64,000 nt of DNA from Zygnema cylindricum (lineage: Eukaryota; Streptophyta; Zygnematophyceae; Zygnematales; Zygnemataceae), in assembly GCA_037447655.1 (NCBI GenBank), contig JBBHKE010003044.1, positions 62,001 to 126,000 on the forward strand. The letters are read 5' to 3'. The translations under genes were made by a program, and so were the position numbers. The notes below the pieces were generated by a model. The model made no database searches, was not told the origin of the DNA, and saw only the letters and a program-made list of their open reading frames with translations. How positions within the stretch are numbered: position 1 is the first letter of the stretch; each line of letters opens with the position of its first letter. Positions 1 to 11,756 of the stretch are shown piece by piece.

Positions 1-627
1 AGTGGTTAATTAGGGTTTCGACAGTTTAATTTGTGTGTGAAAAATATCCTACTTGTAGACAAGTGTACGCTCACGATTGCTTGACTCTCAGGTGTACGCT
101 TACGATTAGTTTAATTTAGTGACAGTTACATAATGTATGTTGGTTATTTTTGACATTTAGTGATTCATTGACAGCTCACAAGTGTATATATAGGAATGAG
201 CTTTGTTAGGAATTAATCATCAATGCTGGTTAGTAAAGTGGGGACCGAAGATGTAAACTTTTAGGGTTGCCGATTAGGTCATGCATTTGGGTAATGTGTT
301 TATTGGTATACTTTTCTTTATTTAATGTTTATGTGAGATTGCACTCTTTTGTTATTATTTATTTATGTTGTTTTATATATGTTTGATATGCATTGTTTAT
401 GCATTTGTCCTAGGGTTTGTTTATGTCGATTATTCCATCAAACCTAGATGTTGTCATAGGGTTTATTTATGTTGATTATTCCATGAAACCCTAAATGTTG
501 TTTGTTGCGTCTGTGTACGCATATGGAGGATGCATTTCATATGATTGTTCGTCGACCTATTTTTGCTTAGCTTTTTGCATGATAGTTTGGGTCGCTTCTG
601 CGGTCTATTTTAGACCAAAAAACAACA
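1..627 (+). repeat. 5' LTR (3' part) of non-autonomous LTR retrotransposon R1
   Basis: This stretch aligns almost base for base with 2251-2870, so it is the right-hand part of the 5' LTR; about 700 bp of it lies left of the window. It holds a TATA box (185-192) matching the one at 2426-2433, and ends in ACAACA directly before a primer-binding site. Small substitutions and indels separate the two LTRs, so the insertion is not brand new. Confidence 0.85.
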
Positions 628-642
628 GGTTATGGGCCCACG
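628..642 (+). other. Primer-binding site of R1 (half-tRNA type)
   Basis: GGTTATGGGCCCA directly follows the end of the 5' LTR. It is complementary to the anticodon stem-loop of plant initiator tRNA-Met (GGGCCCAUAACC), not to the tRNA 3' end. Drosophila copia and yeast Ty5 are known to prime from such an internal tRNA fragment. The same motif follows four other LTRs in this window. Confidence 0.75.
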
Positions 643-1545
643 CCCCATCAATCACATGTTAGGTTAAGTCGAGATAGGTTTGTGTCACACGCATTGTAGC
701 GGGTTAATTTTGTTCTTGCTGGTTGTATTGCAGTAATGGTGTCTGTGTACCCATGAGATCGGCCTTATCATAGTGTTGGTATGTGCCGAGTTTAATCTTG
801 CATCGCCCCAAGGGTTAACTTAGTGACAGTGCCGAAATGTCTACCCTCAATGAAAATGATTAATTATGAGAAATGATATTTTATTTTTGGAAAATACATA
901 TTCGTTTGATGGAGAGATGTGGAAGGAGGAGTTTTGACGTTTGGGAGAGAGATCCGAAAGGTGGAGTTGTGGCATTAGGTGAAAGATCCGAATTTATGTA
1001 TCTATATTTATGGGATGTTATGAGATTTTATTTTTCGGATTGTTGGTAGTTTTGAGAAATGTTACATTATTGGAGCTTAAAATTGGGATAGAGAATGTAG
1101 ATTTTATTTATTTTAATTTTTAATGTTTTATTTTGTGGGATTAAGTACGCGGGTTGCGAAATTTAGAAAATTTGGAAAGTTTTATTTTTGGAAATTATTA
1201 TGGTAGTTAGAGGAAAATGTGATAATTTTGTTGGAATTTTGTTTATTTTTTGGTAGAATTGATTTTCGGAAAATAGTTTATTATTTATGTATTTTTATGG
1301 GAAATTTTCGGATTTAGATATTGTTGAGAAAAGAGAAAATTTTGTTGTAATTGGAAAATGAAAATATATATTGTGTATTATGATATTTGGAAAGATTTAT
1401 GGAGGCAGCGGAAACAGTGGTGTAGCGAAGGCGGATTCAAATGGAGGAGGCAGCTGAAGGTGACATTGGTGGCAGCTGATGACGTAGTTCCATGAAGTGT
1501 GACAGATGATGACGTGGCATCATGGATGCACGAAACTAAATTTTC
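643..1545 (+). mobile_element. R1 internal region, no pol
   Basis: About 0.9 kb lies between the primer-binding site and the polypurine tract. I see no gag zinc knuckle, protease, integrase or reverse transcriptase in any frame. With LTRs of 1.3 kb this makes R1 a short non-autonomous element that would depend on proteins from a related autonomous copia element. The sequence is T- and G-rich with no clear repeats. Confidence 0.6.
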
Positions 1546-1552
1546 GGGGGAG
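1546..1552 (+). other. Polypurine tract of R1
   Basis: GGGGGAG immediately precedes TGTTG, the start of the 3' LTR. The same layout (purine run, then TGTTG) is seen on the minus strand next to the LTRs at 11756, 40020 and 43799. Confidence 0.7.
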
Positions 1553-2120
1553 TGTTGTTTTTGAAAAGTTAGTTTCGTGCGAACACGGCGTTTCGTGCGT
1601 ACGCGATGTTTCGTGCGTAAGCATTTACGTGATATACTGTGGAGGTTCGAAAGGATTTGCGGATTGGGGGAGTAAGTGTACGAGCAAAATTAAAGTGACG
1701 TGTGAGTGGCGCGAACAAACATTTGAAAATGTACGGCGGATCGCGAAGCGATCCGATATGAAATGTTTGAAATATTTGAATTGTACGCCGACGGTACGGA
1801 GCGTCGTATTTGGATTGTTGTACTTTATTTGCGACAGGCGGCGTTTGTCCCAAATGACGCGTACTTTTCATGTGACACGTCGCATCTCGTACAAATGACA
1901 CGATTACGGTATGGCTAGATTTGGATAACATGACGTCGCTTCGTCAAGTGGATTTTGAGACCACGCGGCGCGACATCAAGGGTGCCGAGCAAGAGGTACA
2001 GACGGTGGATATAGGCCGCCGTTATTTTTCAAATAGTGGGGACGCGAAATCGCGTCATTCACAAGAATCATATTTTGGACATCCTGGATTCTTTGACGAA
2101 AATCAAGGAGTTTCGCTGAG

Positions 2121-2150
2121 TGACTCAGCATGACTCAGCATGACTCAGCA
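2121..2150 (+). promoter_or_regulatory. Three tandem TGACTCAGCA units in U3
   Basis: Three exact head-to-tail 10-bp units, each with the bZIP (GCN4/AP-1-like) core TGACTCA, lie about 275 bp upstream of the LTR TATA box. Spacing and copy number resemble a retroelement enhancer. The role is inferred. Confidence 0.5.
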
Positions 2151-2425
2151 TACGATTCTGTGAGATTGTGTGTACATCAAAATTTTTGAAACAACATTGT
2201 CTTGTCTTATGTGTATTAATAATATAGAATTGATTGTGATATTTATTTTTATGTGGTCAATCACGGTCTCGACACTTTAATTTATGTGTTGCATTTGCAG
2301 ACAAGTGTACGCTTACGATTGCTTGACTCTCGGGTGTACGGTTACGATTAGTTTGATTTAGTGACAGTTACGTAATTTACGTTGGTTATTTTGACACTTA
2401 GTGATTCATTGACAGCTCACAAGTG

Positions 2426-2433
2426 TATATATA
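2426..2433 (+). promoter_or_regulatory. TATA box of R1 LTR
   Basis: TATATATA in a context conserved with the 5' LTR (185-192). It probably marks the U3/R boundary about 30 bp downstream. Confidence 0.5.
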
Positions 2434-2978
2434 GGAATGAACTTTGTTAGGAATTTATCATCAATGCAGGTTAGTAAAGTGGGGACCGAAGATGTAAACT
2501 TTTAGGGTTGCCGATTAGGTCATGCATTTGGGTAAATATGTTTATTGGTATACTTTTCTTTATTTAATGTTTATGTGAGATTGCACTCTTTTGTTATTAT
2601 TTATTTATGTTGTTTTATATATGTTTGATATACATTGTTTATGCATTTGTCCTAGGGTTTGTTTATGTTGATTATTCCATCAAACCTTAGATGTTGTCAT
2701 AGGGTTTATTTATGTTGATTATTCCATGAAACCCTAAATGTTGTTTGTTGCGTCTGTGTACGCATATGGAGGATGCATTTCATATGATTGTTCGTCGACC
2801 TATTTTTGCTTAGCTTCTTGCATGATAGTTTGGGTCGCTTCTGCGGTCTATTTTAGACCAAAGAACAACAGTATGGTGGGTAGAGAGAGGAGGTGGAGGC
2901 AGGCTGTCCGCCTTTTTCCTTTTTCTATTTGTACTAAATTTAGACCCTAAAAATACCATATAAAACTAATAATTCCAA

Positions 2979-5321
2979 CACATCGATGATGTGATTGTTT
3001 TCTCCAAGACATTCGAGGAACGCTTGGAGCATATATAAATCGTTCTTTGGGCTCTCTAAGGAGCGGGCTTGAAATGTCACTCGGGGAAGGGCATTTTTGG
3101 GGTGGAAAAAATAATTTATCTAGGTCATGTGGTGACACAAGGACCGTGGGTCCCCACATGGTTAAGGTGGGAGCTCTCGACGCCCTTCCACCCCCGCAAG
3201 ACATTTTTCTGCTCTTCGCACTTTTTTAGGGTTTGCTAACTATTATATGAGGTTTATTCCCGAATTCAGTAGCCACACCCAGCCATTGAATCAATTATTG
3301 CGAAAGGACCTAGAGTGGCAGTGGGCGGCAGAACAACAAAATGCTTTACAATTCTTGAAAGATTCTCTCAAGCAGCACCCCGTGCTTCAGAGGCCCGATC
3401 ACCAGCGTCCCTTCCTCCTTTATATTGATTAGAGCAGGTTTGGATTAAGAGCCGTTTTGGCTCAAGTAGACGATGCAAGGGCTGAGTACCTAGTGGCCTA
3501 CGCAAGTCAGAGTAATAACAGAGTTGAGGGGAAGAATTGCAACTGTTACCATGGGGAGCTCCTTGCAGCCGTTTAGACAATTCATCATTTCAGGCCATAT
3601 TTATACGGGATCCACTTCACACTCATTTTCGACCATCAACCTCTAAAATGTATCATGTAAAATAGTAAATTAACTCATAAACTCACCAGATGGTTTTTAA
3701 TCTTGAAGGAATATGATTTTAGTATCATCCACCGTGCAAGTGAAATCCACGGGAATGCCGACGGACTCAACCAAAATCTCGACCCTCTATGTTGGACTCT
3801 ACCTGGGCGCGGCACAATAAGGATCTAGAGATGAGTTTGGGAATTATACAAGCCTCGTTGGCTTTCATCTGGCTTCACCAAGCTGGGGGAGGACTGTCCA
3901 CTTTTGCGGCACACGTGGAAGAACACGCACCAATAAGAGCCAGATGGAGGGATATATGGAATGACTCTCATTCTCTACAATCCATCCAGCACGGATCCCA
4001 TCTTCCCCACATAGCTGGCGCTCAATTATCCCGTGTGGAGAACTGAACAGCGGCGTATGACTGAACCGAGGGATTCTCCTCCAGAAATGGGCTCACCGAA
4101 CGAGGATAGTGGTACCTCCACTCGCAGATCGAGAAACTTTAATTTCTCATCTCTATCAGCAATGCGGAAACTTCGTGCAAAAACGGACCACTTCTCTGAT
4201 CATAGGATCATATTGGTGGCACGAGTTGCTGGCCCAAATGAATCAAATTGTGAAGACTTGCTCTTCATGGGATCGAGTCGAGGCAGCTTATGACAAAAAG
4301 TGCGGAACTCAGGTTCATTCTCTTCCTATTCGGGGGATGTTTTATCGGTGGTCTTTAGATCTTTTGGGACCTCTTTCGACCAGCAGACTTGGGAAACATT
4401 TTGTGCTGGTCATGATTGATCATTTTTAAAAATGGATAGAGTTGGTGGTTTTTCCCTGGAAGGAATCGAAGTCAATTGCTGATGCCTTTTTGCAGAGAGT
4501 GCTGTCACGATTTGGGGCGCCAGCAGAGGTTCTAACACATCAAGGATCTGAATTTGCCGGATAATTTACCAATCTTTTAGAGAAATGCCTCATAGATCAC
4601 CGAGTGACAAGGCGCGACCACCCTCAAGGTGACGGTTTGGGTGAGAGGTGCGTACAGTTAGTGGAGGGTCACTACGTAAATATGCAGTGGAAGAAGATTT
4701 GGGAGAGTAGGACCGAAGGGTGCCGTGTATTGCCATGTGATGCTAATTCAACAGACAAGTTTCTCTCCACTCCTATATCCCTTACTTCATTTTATTTCGA
4801 CGGCATCCCATCCTGCCCGCGGATGCCACGGCATAAGGGGTGGTCATCTCGGAGATGGATGATAGGGGAACTGTCGAAAAACTAATCGTCAATAGAGTCA
4901 AGATCTCCCACCAAGAGATGCCTCTCGCTATGGGGAATTGATAGGCCGCTCAACATAAGGATCAGTTATGGTATACCCAGCGCCGGAGCGAGAATTATGT
5001 GCCCTACAAGGACCATTTATGCCAGGGGACTTTGTATATCGGATGTAACAAAAGTAGGACACGCTTGACATTTTTGCCGCGCGGGTGATTTTGAAAGTGA
5101 TAGAAGTTTCCAACAAAGGAGTTCTTACACTAAAGGGGAAAGATGGCCGTAAAATTAAGGAGAATCAGATTAATGTGGGCCCTTGCCATCTTCGAGGATT
5201 GGAGGAAGAAACCACTTTTCACTTGACTTATTTTGCCGATCCCCCTTCCTCTTCATCAGAATTCAGCCTTTCCTCTCAGCGCGGTCACGTCTTGATTTGC
5301 CATCAATGCGGTCAGTGTTAG
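2979..5321 (+). pseudogene. Decayed Ty3/gypsy pol (RT end, RNase H, integrase), copy A
   Basis: Reading with frame changes gives a gypsy pol in order. RT catalytic box: HIDDVIVFSKTFEERLEHI at 2979-3035, with the usual first Tyr as His. RT end: a YLGHVVTQG block near 3115, then FIPEFSSHTQPLNQLL (3250). RNase H: FLLYID (3410), cut by stops at about 3430, 3575 and 3658. Integrase: WSLDLLGPL (4349; first Asp kept), LTHQGSEFAG (4531; the second catalytic Asp is His) and HPQGDGLGER (4610; Glu kept). C-terminal domain: VIEVSNKGVLTLKGKDG (5091). Many stops and frameshifts make it non-functional. The front of pol and all of gag are missing. Confidence 0.85.
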
Positions 5322-5415
5322 CATATAGCCTGTCTCCCCTCCTCGTGGGAACCACGCACTCTACCCTCAAGCATATGGTTCTGCGGGAACTACGAATTGG
5401 GCGGGTTATTATTCT
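5244..5415 (+). other. PHD-like zinc-finger half after gypsy integrase, copy A
   Basis: In the same frame as the integrase C-terminal domain, the translation gives ICHQCGQC, a stop, then HIACLPSSW and WFCGNY. The spacing C-x2-C-x4-H-x2-C...W-x-C-x2-(C) fits the second half of a PHD finger. The last Cys is Tyr here but Cys in copy B (12575-12660). The first Cys pair of a complete PHD finger was not found. Confidence 0.45.
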
Positions 5416-6600
5416 TATGTCTAAGTCACTTGTGACAAAGAGGGAGGAAAATTGGGACACCGGCTCAATCACCAAGATCACAATCCCTTTTCCCGGCTAG
5501 GTGAGGAAAGAAAGGGGGAGAAGAAATCTTTTCGCCCTCCCATGCACTCATCCCTATTTTTGCATGCATGTCGATGGGAGGGATGCGGGCAGCAGTGGGC
5601 ATAATCATTTCTATGGGAAGCATTCGCATTTTGGGGGTTATTTGGAAGACTCTGATGCCGAGTACTTCGGGCTATAGGCCCTTCTCTCATGTTTCTAAAA
5701 CACGCTCGACAGCTGTCAAGCTCGTGTACTTCACGGGCACCCATTTATATCACCAAGGATTTCCGGGCCCTTTTCCCTCTGTACGGTCATCGGAGTATGG
5801 AGAAAAGAGTGCACCTAGCTGGAAAACATCCTTGTATTTACCAAACTGAGCGGAACACACTTTATCTCGCGCCTAACGGAGGCCGGACTACAGAATAATT
5901 TCGCTTCAAATATTACCATTCTGTTACATATGACTAGTTGCCACCTGCCCTTGTGGGGGGGCACATTGTGGAACACCACGTAACCTTTGGGATAGTCTTC
6001 TAGATTTTGCTATTGGCTCTGGGGGGGTACATTGTGGAAAGCCACGTAATTTTTGGGATAGTCTTGTAGATTTTGCTGTTAGTTGCCAGTAGGATGTTAG
6101 TGAAGGTTTAGCATACGGGCAGAGCATTTATTAATTTGAGTCAAAGTTAGGTGATTCACGTCCATTCAGGACTTTGTTCCTCAAGAGTGTATCATAAAAG
6201 GAAATTTGGTTTCAAATCTAGCCAGAGCTAGTCTCCTAATTTTTAGCTTTGAGTGTAGTACAGTTTGGTTTGTCTTATGTCCATACGATAATAATTTCTG
6301 GCCGCTGATTGGCTTCTGGTATTGCTTTGACTTTGGCACTTGCACTAGGACAAACTTTGCTTGTATAAAGCACTTGGGACCAAAGGAGACAGGTTGCTTT
6401 TTAGTATTGTCTCTTGAGAAAACCCCCATAGAAATTAATCAATCTATAAGTTGGAGAACAGTTGTATTACGTCGTGGACACTATTGCCATCTTTGTTTTG
6501 GATTGTCTTTTGTGGGAATCGTAGCTCGGGTGAGGTGTTGGCACTATCATTCCTTTGGGCGTTTTGGACTTGTTGTTCTACGACCACTGGAGCAGGTGGA
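5416..6600 (+). mobile_element. 3' region and LTR of gypsy copy A
   Basis: The stretch 5420-5890 matches copy B (12720-13020) and inverted copy C (14222 leftwards). The part from about 6020 to 6580 matches C as an LTR would; shared words include GGAGACAGGTTGCTTTT and TTGGCACTATC. Two imperfect 66-bp tandem units that start with seven Gs lie at 5955-6086 and may be a duplicated polypurine/LTR-start region. No coding capacity was recognised. Confidence 0.6.
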
Positions 6601-7128
6601 GCATTAGCAGTAGTAGTGGAAGTAGACATAATCTTACTCACAAAAGCTTATCAATAATCCTATCAAACAGCTGTTTTCTACAGCTCACCAAATCTGATAT
6701 AATGAACCAAACTGCTTCAAACTATACCACAGTATAGAATATCCTAAAGACTAACAACTCCCAAAGTTTCAGCTTAATTGATCCAAAAAACCACCAAGAT
6801 ATGTAACTCAAAAGTTTCCCAAAAACAATTTGCAGGAAGTCAGGATACATAAAATGTTCTACGTCCTAAGTCTTATACTCTTCACTCAGCTGTCCTACTA
6901 CATAGTGTTGTCCTACTACATAGTGCTTTACCGCCGATATAAGTGTTCCTAAAAGATACGTCCAAAAGAACTAAACTGCCACTAAGATCTAAGTGCTCCT
7001 AATCACGCTAAAACTAATCTATCACTGTATAATCAATATTCCAAGTGATAGCTAGGGTTAGATGTGATTGCAATAACAATCTGATTGTCACACCACACAA
7101 CTTGAGGTCTATAATGCATAGAAAAAAG
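6601..7128. other. Unassigned stretch, probably 3' end of the minus-strand copia relic
   Basis: It lies between the gypsy LTR and the copia RNase H remnant, where the 3' non-coding end and LTR of the copia would be expected. A small duplication (GTCCTACTACATAGTG twice, near 6890-6925) is present. I could not define LTR borders. Confidence 0.3.
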
Positions 7129-7221
7129 CTCTTGAATGAGAGACTTTACCTAAAGTAACCTCTAGAATGAGAGACTTTACCTAAAGTAACCTCTTGAATG
7201 AGAGACTTTACCTAAAGTAAC
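7129..7221. repeat. 31-bp tandem triplication inside the copia relic
   Basis: Three nearly identical 31-bp units (CTCTTGAATGAGAGACTTTA...) begin at 7129, 7160 and 7191, just 3' of the EAEYMA motif of RNase H on the minus strand. The period is not a multiple of three, so the duplication breaks the frame. Confidence 0.85.
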
Positions 7222-8990
7222 TTTTTGATAGATGAGGTGGTCGCCATGTACTCAGCCTCCATATTAGACTAAACTGTCACCATGTGAAGTTTGCTGCCCC
7301 ATCAGCATGTCCCACTGTTTACCTTAAAAATATATCTGGTTGTAGAGCGTCGGCTTGGAATGTCTCCCTAGCTCGCATTGCTCCAAGTATAAATTTTCTT
7401 TTCCTCTCCACCAAGATAGAGTTAGTGGTTTCAATTTCTTGCAAGATATGAAATAAATCCCTTTGCTGCCTCCCAAGCTGAATTCTATAGAGTTTGCAAA
7501 CATCGGCTCAAAGCTCCTACAGGTGCTGCAATATCAGGTCAAGTATAATTTATGAAATACATAAGACTCTCGACAATCAGCTTGTAAAGAATGGAATACA
7601 TAAAATCTGCCTGCCCCTACTCCAAGGAGTCATCAATCACAACACCACCATTTGATTCTTTCACCTCTATTTTGAGTTTAAACTCCATAAAAGTAGCACT
7701 CCGCATTGCATCTAACATGCCAAACCTCTCAAGCATGTTTCCATTAGTCTCCTTCTATGTCAAGTATTTTTTTTCATGTTTTCTATCCCCTTTCTACATG
7801 AATTACCGAAATTTACTTATCCTCCCCTAAATCTTTCATTTCAAACCGAGGATTTATAACTGTTTTTATTTTGTTAATTTTATAAATGAATTTGCTCGGA
7901 AGCAACAATTCATCCGTATAAACACCAATACATTGTACTCTATCTTCCCCTTCATTACATAAACTGAATGATCTGAACTGGTTATAGTAAAACCAAGTTT
8001 ATCTAAAAATTCATCGAGTTTCAAGTTCCTTTGTCGTCGCGCCTACTTTAGACTATAAAGGGTCTTTAGCAGGTTACACACTAGATTTTCTTTCCCTTTT
8101 TTTGCATCCCATCTAGGTGCTTCATATATCTAACTTCCTCTAAATCCTTATGCAAGAAATTTGTTTTTACATCCATCTGATCCAGTTTTATATCCTCTTT
8201 TGCTGCTAGAGAAAAAATATCCTAACATTAGGAAAAAGAACCACTGGCGAGAAAGTCTTATCATAATCAATACCTTCTTTTTGGTTATAACCCTTAGCTA
8301 CAAGTCTAGCCTTATATCTCTCAATGGTATTATCAAGAAACAATTTTAACTTGAAGACCCACTTACAACCGATCGCTATCCAATCAAGAAGAAGTTCTAG
8401 AAGCTCCCATGTTTGAGCCTCTATGGTTGATTTTATCTCATCATTTGTCCTAGCAATCCACTAGTTCTTTTTAGGAACAGAAAAGGCTTCCTGAATGGTA
8501 AAAGGCTTCCTTGTGCTTGCAAAATAGGCAGTGTCCCCTCGTTCACCTCTCAACATACTGCTTTGTCTTCTTCCCCACGGAAAATTAGTCTTCTTCCCCC
8601 GAAAAATCTGAAGGGGGAACTATTGGTCTTCGATGCTGCTCCGGAAGAGGAGGAGGAGGAGGGGGAGGTAGAGATGGTTTAGCAATAGTTGCAACAGCAA
8701 GGGGATCTGGCTGCCCAAAGGCATGAGGTAGTGCCCAAAGGCATGAGGCAGTCCAGATGTAGAGGAAGAGGAGAAAGCTAATGCTGTCAAGAAATGATCC
8801 ATTCTGCCAGAGATCCATTAACAACATTAAAAAACTTCACTTGTACAAATTAAGACTTGACAAGATCTACCCAATGTACGTATTCTCTCCCATCAAAAAC
8901 CGGAATTTGTGAAGGTGGGCCCGTGTCTTTTTGGTTCTGAGACACTTGATAGACCTGAAGATGATGAGGATGCAAGTGTAGTCATCTCAC
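7129..8990 (-). pseudogene. Decayed Ty1/copia element with internal deletion
   Basis: Read on the minus strand from 8985, a gag-like start (MTTLASSSSSGLSSVSEPK, then VFDGREYVHWVDLVKS after a frame change) runs to about 8760. It then joins directly to a proline-rich integrase/RT linker (PPPPPPPLPEQHRR, 8650-8590). RT follows ([33 protein letters not shown], 8300-8400). An RNase H remnant SNMEAEYMATT sits at 7235-7269. Most of gag, the protease and the integrase are missing, which indicates an internal deletion. Stops and frameshifts are frequent. Confidence 0.75.
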
Positions 8991-9720
8991 AATTAAAACA
9001 AACAAGAAGCTTTCACCAAAACTGTTCTGAATAACAACAACTTGAACAGGTGATAATTCACAAATCAGCGACACCATAGCTTTGCAAATCTACCACGATG
9101 TAGATAACATCAGGATAAACACACAAAATCACACAAAATTTTGCTGAGATATCTGTGAGATATTCACAGATAAAATTATCAAAAACAGCATAAAACATTT
9201 TTTGATACAAATTGTTTTAACTCCTAAAAATGACTAAGCCTTACTTATATACACTGAAGTTGCACTACTAAACGTGCGGAGATATACTTTCCATACATTT
9301 TACAACCTGACACACCTAATACTGTGCGTACACCTGAAACCACAAGGTATGTCACACTGAACATATTCTACGCTAATTATTTAATTAGCTAAGCCACAGA
9401 TGTTTGTTCAACAAATACGTAGAGACATCATATTCAAAATGCGACATAAAATGATCATACCATTCACTCACTGAATTCGGCACCTTAGATGTGCCTCCAC
9501 ATGTCTCCATGGTCTTCATGTGTATCCGTACTGTCTATAAAGGATATTCCGGAACGTATGCCCCAACTTTGTGATGTGTGTCCACGGAGTGAACGATAGG
9601 GTGACCTTCTAACTTGATTGTTTCACTATTTGAGGTTCATACTGAATAAGACTTACCAAATTAGTCTGTCTTGAAACTCTCTCTCCCTCACATTCTAAGG
9701 CATACAGAGGACAAGCTTTC
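8991..9720. other. Unassigned stretch, probably 5' LTR/leader of the copia relic
   Basis: It sits upstream (minus strand) of the copia gag start, so an LTR and leader are expected. No convincing primer-binding site or LTR partner was found. No gene is seen. Confidence 0.3.
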
Positions 9721-9764
9721 CAAAATCACTAGAAAATGATGAAAGAGCGAGGGGAAAAAAAATA

Positions 9765-9830
9765 AGAGATAGAGAGAGAGGGAGAGAGAGAGAGAGAGTG
9801 AGAGAGAGAGAGTGAGGGAGAAAATGAAAA
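9765..9830. repeat. GA microsatellite
   Basis: Run of GA and GAGG units at the left edge of an AT-rich block, the same order as at 34831-35003. Confidence 0.9.
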
Positions 9831-10740
9831 AAAAAAGTAATAATAATAATTAAATAATAATAGCAATAATGATTTATTAATATATTTATGTACTAATAGT
9901 ATATATATAAAAGAAATAATTCATTAATAATAATAAAATTGATTCGTAAATAATATTTAAAATGATATCTAAATAGAAATTATAATATATATTATTTTAT
10001 TATAATAATAGTAACTATTAATAAATAATAATACAAATATTTCAGAACAAAATATATAATGATAATAGTATTTTTTGTAATAGTAATAACAATAATATTA
10101 TCAGTAAAAATGTAACATAAATAAATACAACGAATGATAAATATAACATCGATAATAATAAATAAATATGTATAATAATAATTATTAAAAATTATAATAA
10201 TAAAATTAAAACAACAATAAGTTATAAATAACTATAATTGTTAAACAATAATCAACATAGTCATAATAAACGATTTCAAAATATACCTACAAATAACAAC
10301 GACAAAGTAGTACCGCTAATATAATAACAGTAATAATAATTATAATTTGTTCTAATTAATAATAATAATAAATATTAACAATAATAAGTAGCAAGTAATA
10401 TTAAAGTTACTAATAATACCAAATAATAATTTTAAGAATAATAATAGATAATTAGATAACAATGATAATATATATAATTAAAATAATTTCAATATAAATA
10501 CATATATTGATAAATTTATAATTACATGTTGAAGTTAATAGTAATAATAAGTTAACAATTAGAAATGTCAATATGATTAACAATGGGCAATACAATTCAA
10601 TTAGTTTTGCTTCTAATAGTGATACTAGTTGCTAATAAATATAGAATTTATTAGTATTTAGAAACTAATAAAATGAGAATCGATCAAAAGGAATAATTTT
10701 AACGCTTATATTAAAGTATTAATGATAAAAATATTTTTGT
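9831..10740. repeat. AT-rich AATA/ATT low-complexity block
   Basis: About 0.9 kb almost without G or C, made of AAT, ATA and TAATA words and lacking a fixed period. It lies upstream of an LRR exon, as do the similar blocks at 23350-25260 and 35040-35700, so it is probably intronic. No gene is seen. Confidence 0.8.
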
Positions 10741-10799
10741 AGTGATAAGGAGACTTCGTGTGATGGGTGTTGGTCGTGTGTGAATGTTTGTTGTCGCAG

Positions 10800-10871
10800 T
10801 TCTCTATCTGGCAACCAATTGAGTGGAAGAATTCCATAGTTCATCGGTCAAAGGACATCTATACAATATTT
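10800..10871 (+). pseudogene. LRR exon (module 1) with a stop codon
   Basis: A 72-bp exon lies between acceptor TTGTCGCAG and donor GTAAGA. The frame gives LSGNQLSGRIP, a TAG, then FIGQRTSIQYL: one 24-residue plant LRR (LxxNxLSGxIP). The exon begins with the last base of one codon and ends with the first two of a Leu codon, the phase used by every LRR exon in this window. The premature TAG means this copy cannot encode a full protein. Upstream and downstream intron sequence resembles that around 25567 and 36560. Confidence 0.75.
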
Positions 10872-10969
10872 GTAAGACACAATACACTATGACTATGTTG
10901 CGCTTCAAGATAAATAACTTGTCATAAATAGTTGAAACGGTTATAACTAGCATTATATTGCAATAAATC

Positions 10970-11134
10970 TATTGGAAGGGGGAAAGGGGGAGGGGGAGGG
11001 GGAGGGGGAGGGGGAGGAGGGGGAAGGGACAAAAGAAAGGGATGGTGAGGTGAAGGGAGAAGAATAGAAGAAGCGGGAGGGAGAAAGGTAGAGGGAAAGG
11101 AGGAGGGGAAAAATGCGTGAAAAGGAATGGGATT
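10970..11134. repeat. G-rich (GGGGGA)n tract
   Basis: GGGGGAGGGGGAG units grade into GGGAGAAAGG. This tract is the apparent insertion target of the three-LTR element at 11140-20979; similar sequence resumes at 20980. Confidence 0.85.
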
Positions 11135-11139
11135 GGGAG
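11135..11139. repeat. Left target-site duplication GGGAG of element Y
   Basis: GGGAG abuts the left LTR of Y, and GGGAG follows the right LTR at 20980-20984. Because the target is itself GGGAG-rich, chance agreement is possible. Confidence 0.5.
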
Positions 11140-11756
11140 TATTAGTTTTAGGTGCTCACTTTAGCCCTTGGTCGAGGACTAGAGTAGATAAGCCTAGAAC
11201 ATACACTAGAATGTAGTGCCTTTATGTGGCTCACAAAGGGTTTAGAGATGGGAGTAGAAATAGATAGAGACAATAGATTCGAGGCAGGTTTAATCAGCTT
11301 TGAATAGGATTATCAAAGTAGGAATTACAATTGTCACTCTGGACACTCTCTATCTAATTAAGCTGGATTCTCCTCCTAAGATCTCAATGTCTAATCTCTG
11401 TGATATCTGTACAATGATGTTTTCTATGAATAAAAGTGTTGCACATCATTGCCTAGTAAATTGCTATGAAAGCTTGTTCTAAGAGAGATGATCTCTTTCT
11501 GTGGAATGCTTGCTATTTGTACATGTGCACTCCAATCTGGATGCTGAATGTGTGCACCGTGTGGTCCAATGACTACACGCCAAAATAGGTAATGTCAGCC
11601 GTCAGTGGCCGCTCCCAAATGTGCGTCAGAGTTTCCGCCGAAAATGTCTGTCGTGGAATCGTCACTCGATTCCATACGATTCGATTTTGCCGTCCGTACA
11701 ATATCGACGCTCCGATATCCGTAAATAATATCGTCCGAGATCGCCTAAAATCAACA
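11140..11756 (-). repeat. LTR 1 of element Y (3' LTR in its orientation)
   Basis: This 617-bp LTR starts TGTTG on the minus strand (11756) next to purine tract GTGGGAG and ends at 11140. It is nearly identical to 17431-18047 (offset 6291), with only a few substitutions. Minus-strand orientation is set by the primer-binding sites beside the other two LTRs. Confidence 0.85.

Larger units (their letters stand above)
1553..2870 (+). repeat. 3' LTR of R1 (1318 bp)
   Basis: It starts TGTTG after the purine tract and ends ACAACA at 2870; its last 620 bp match the 5' LTR at 1-627. U3 contains repeated TTTCGTGCG words (1575-1620) and three tandem TGACTCAGCA units (2121-2150). A TATA box lies at 2426-2433. 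The open frames at 1506-1898 and 1569-1931 fall inside U3 and resemble no protein, so I do not treat them as genes. Confidence 0.85.

Noticed and set aside
6444-6641. Minus-strand frame starting MSTSTTTANAPPAP, like a copia gag start
   Set aside because: Its downstream part is the reverse of a gypsy LTR shared with 13290-14222, so at most the first 20 codons could be a gag relic; too little to call.
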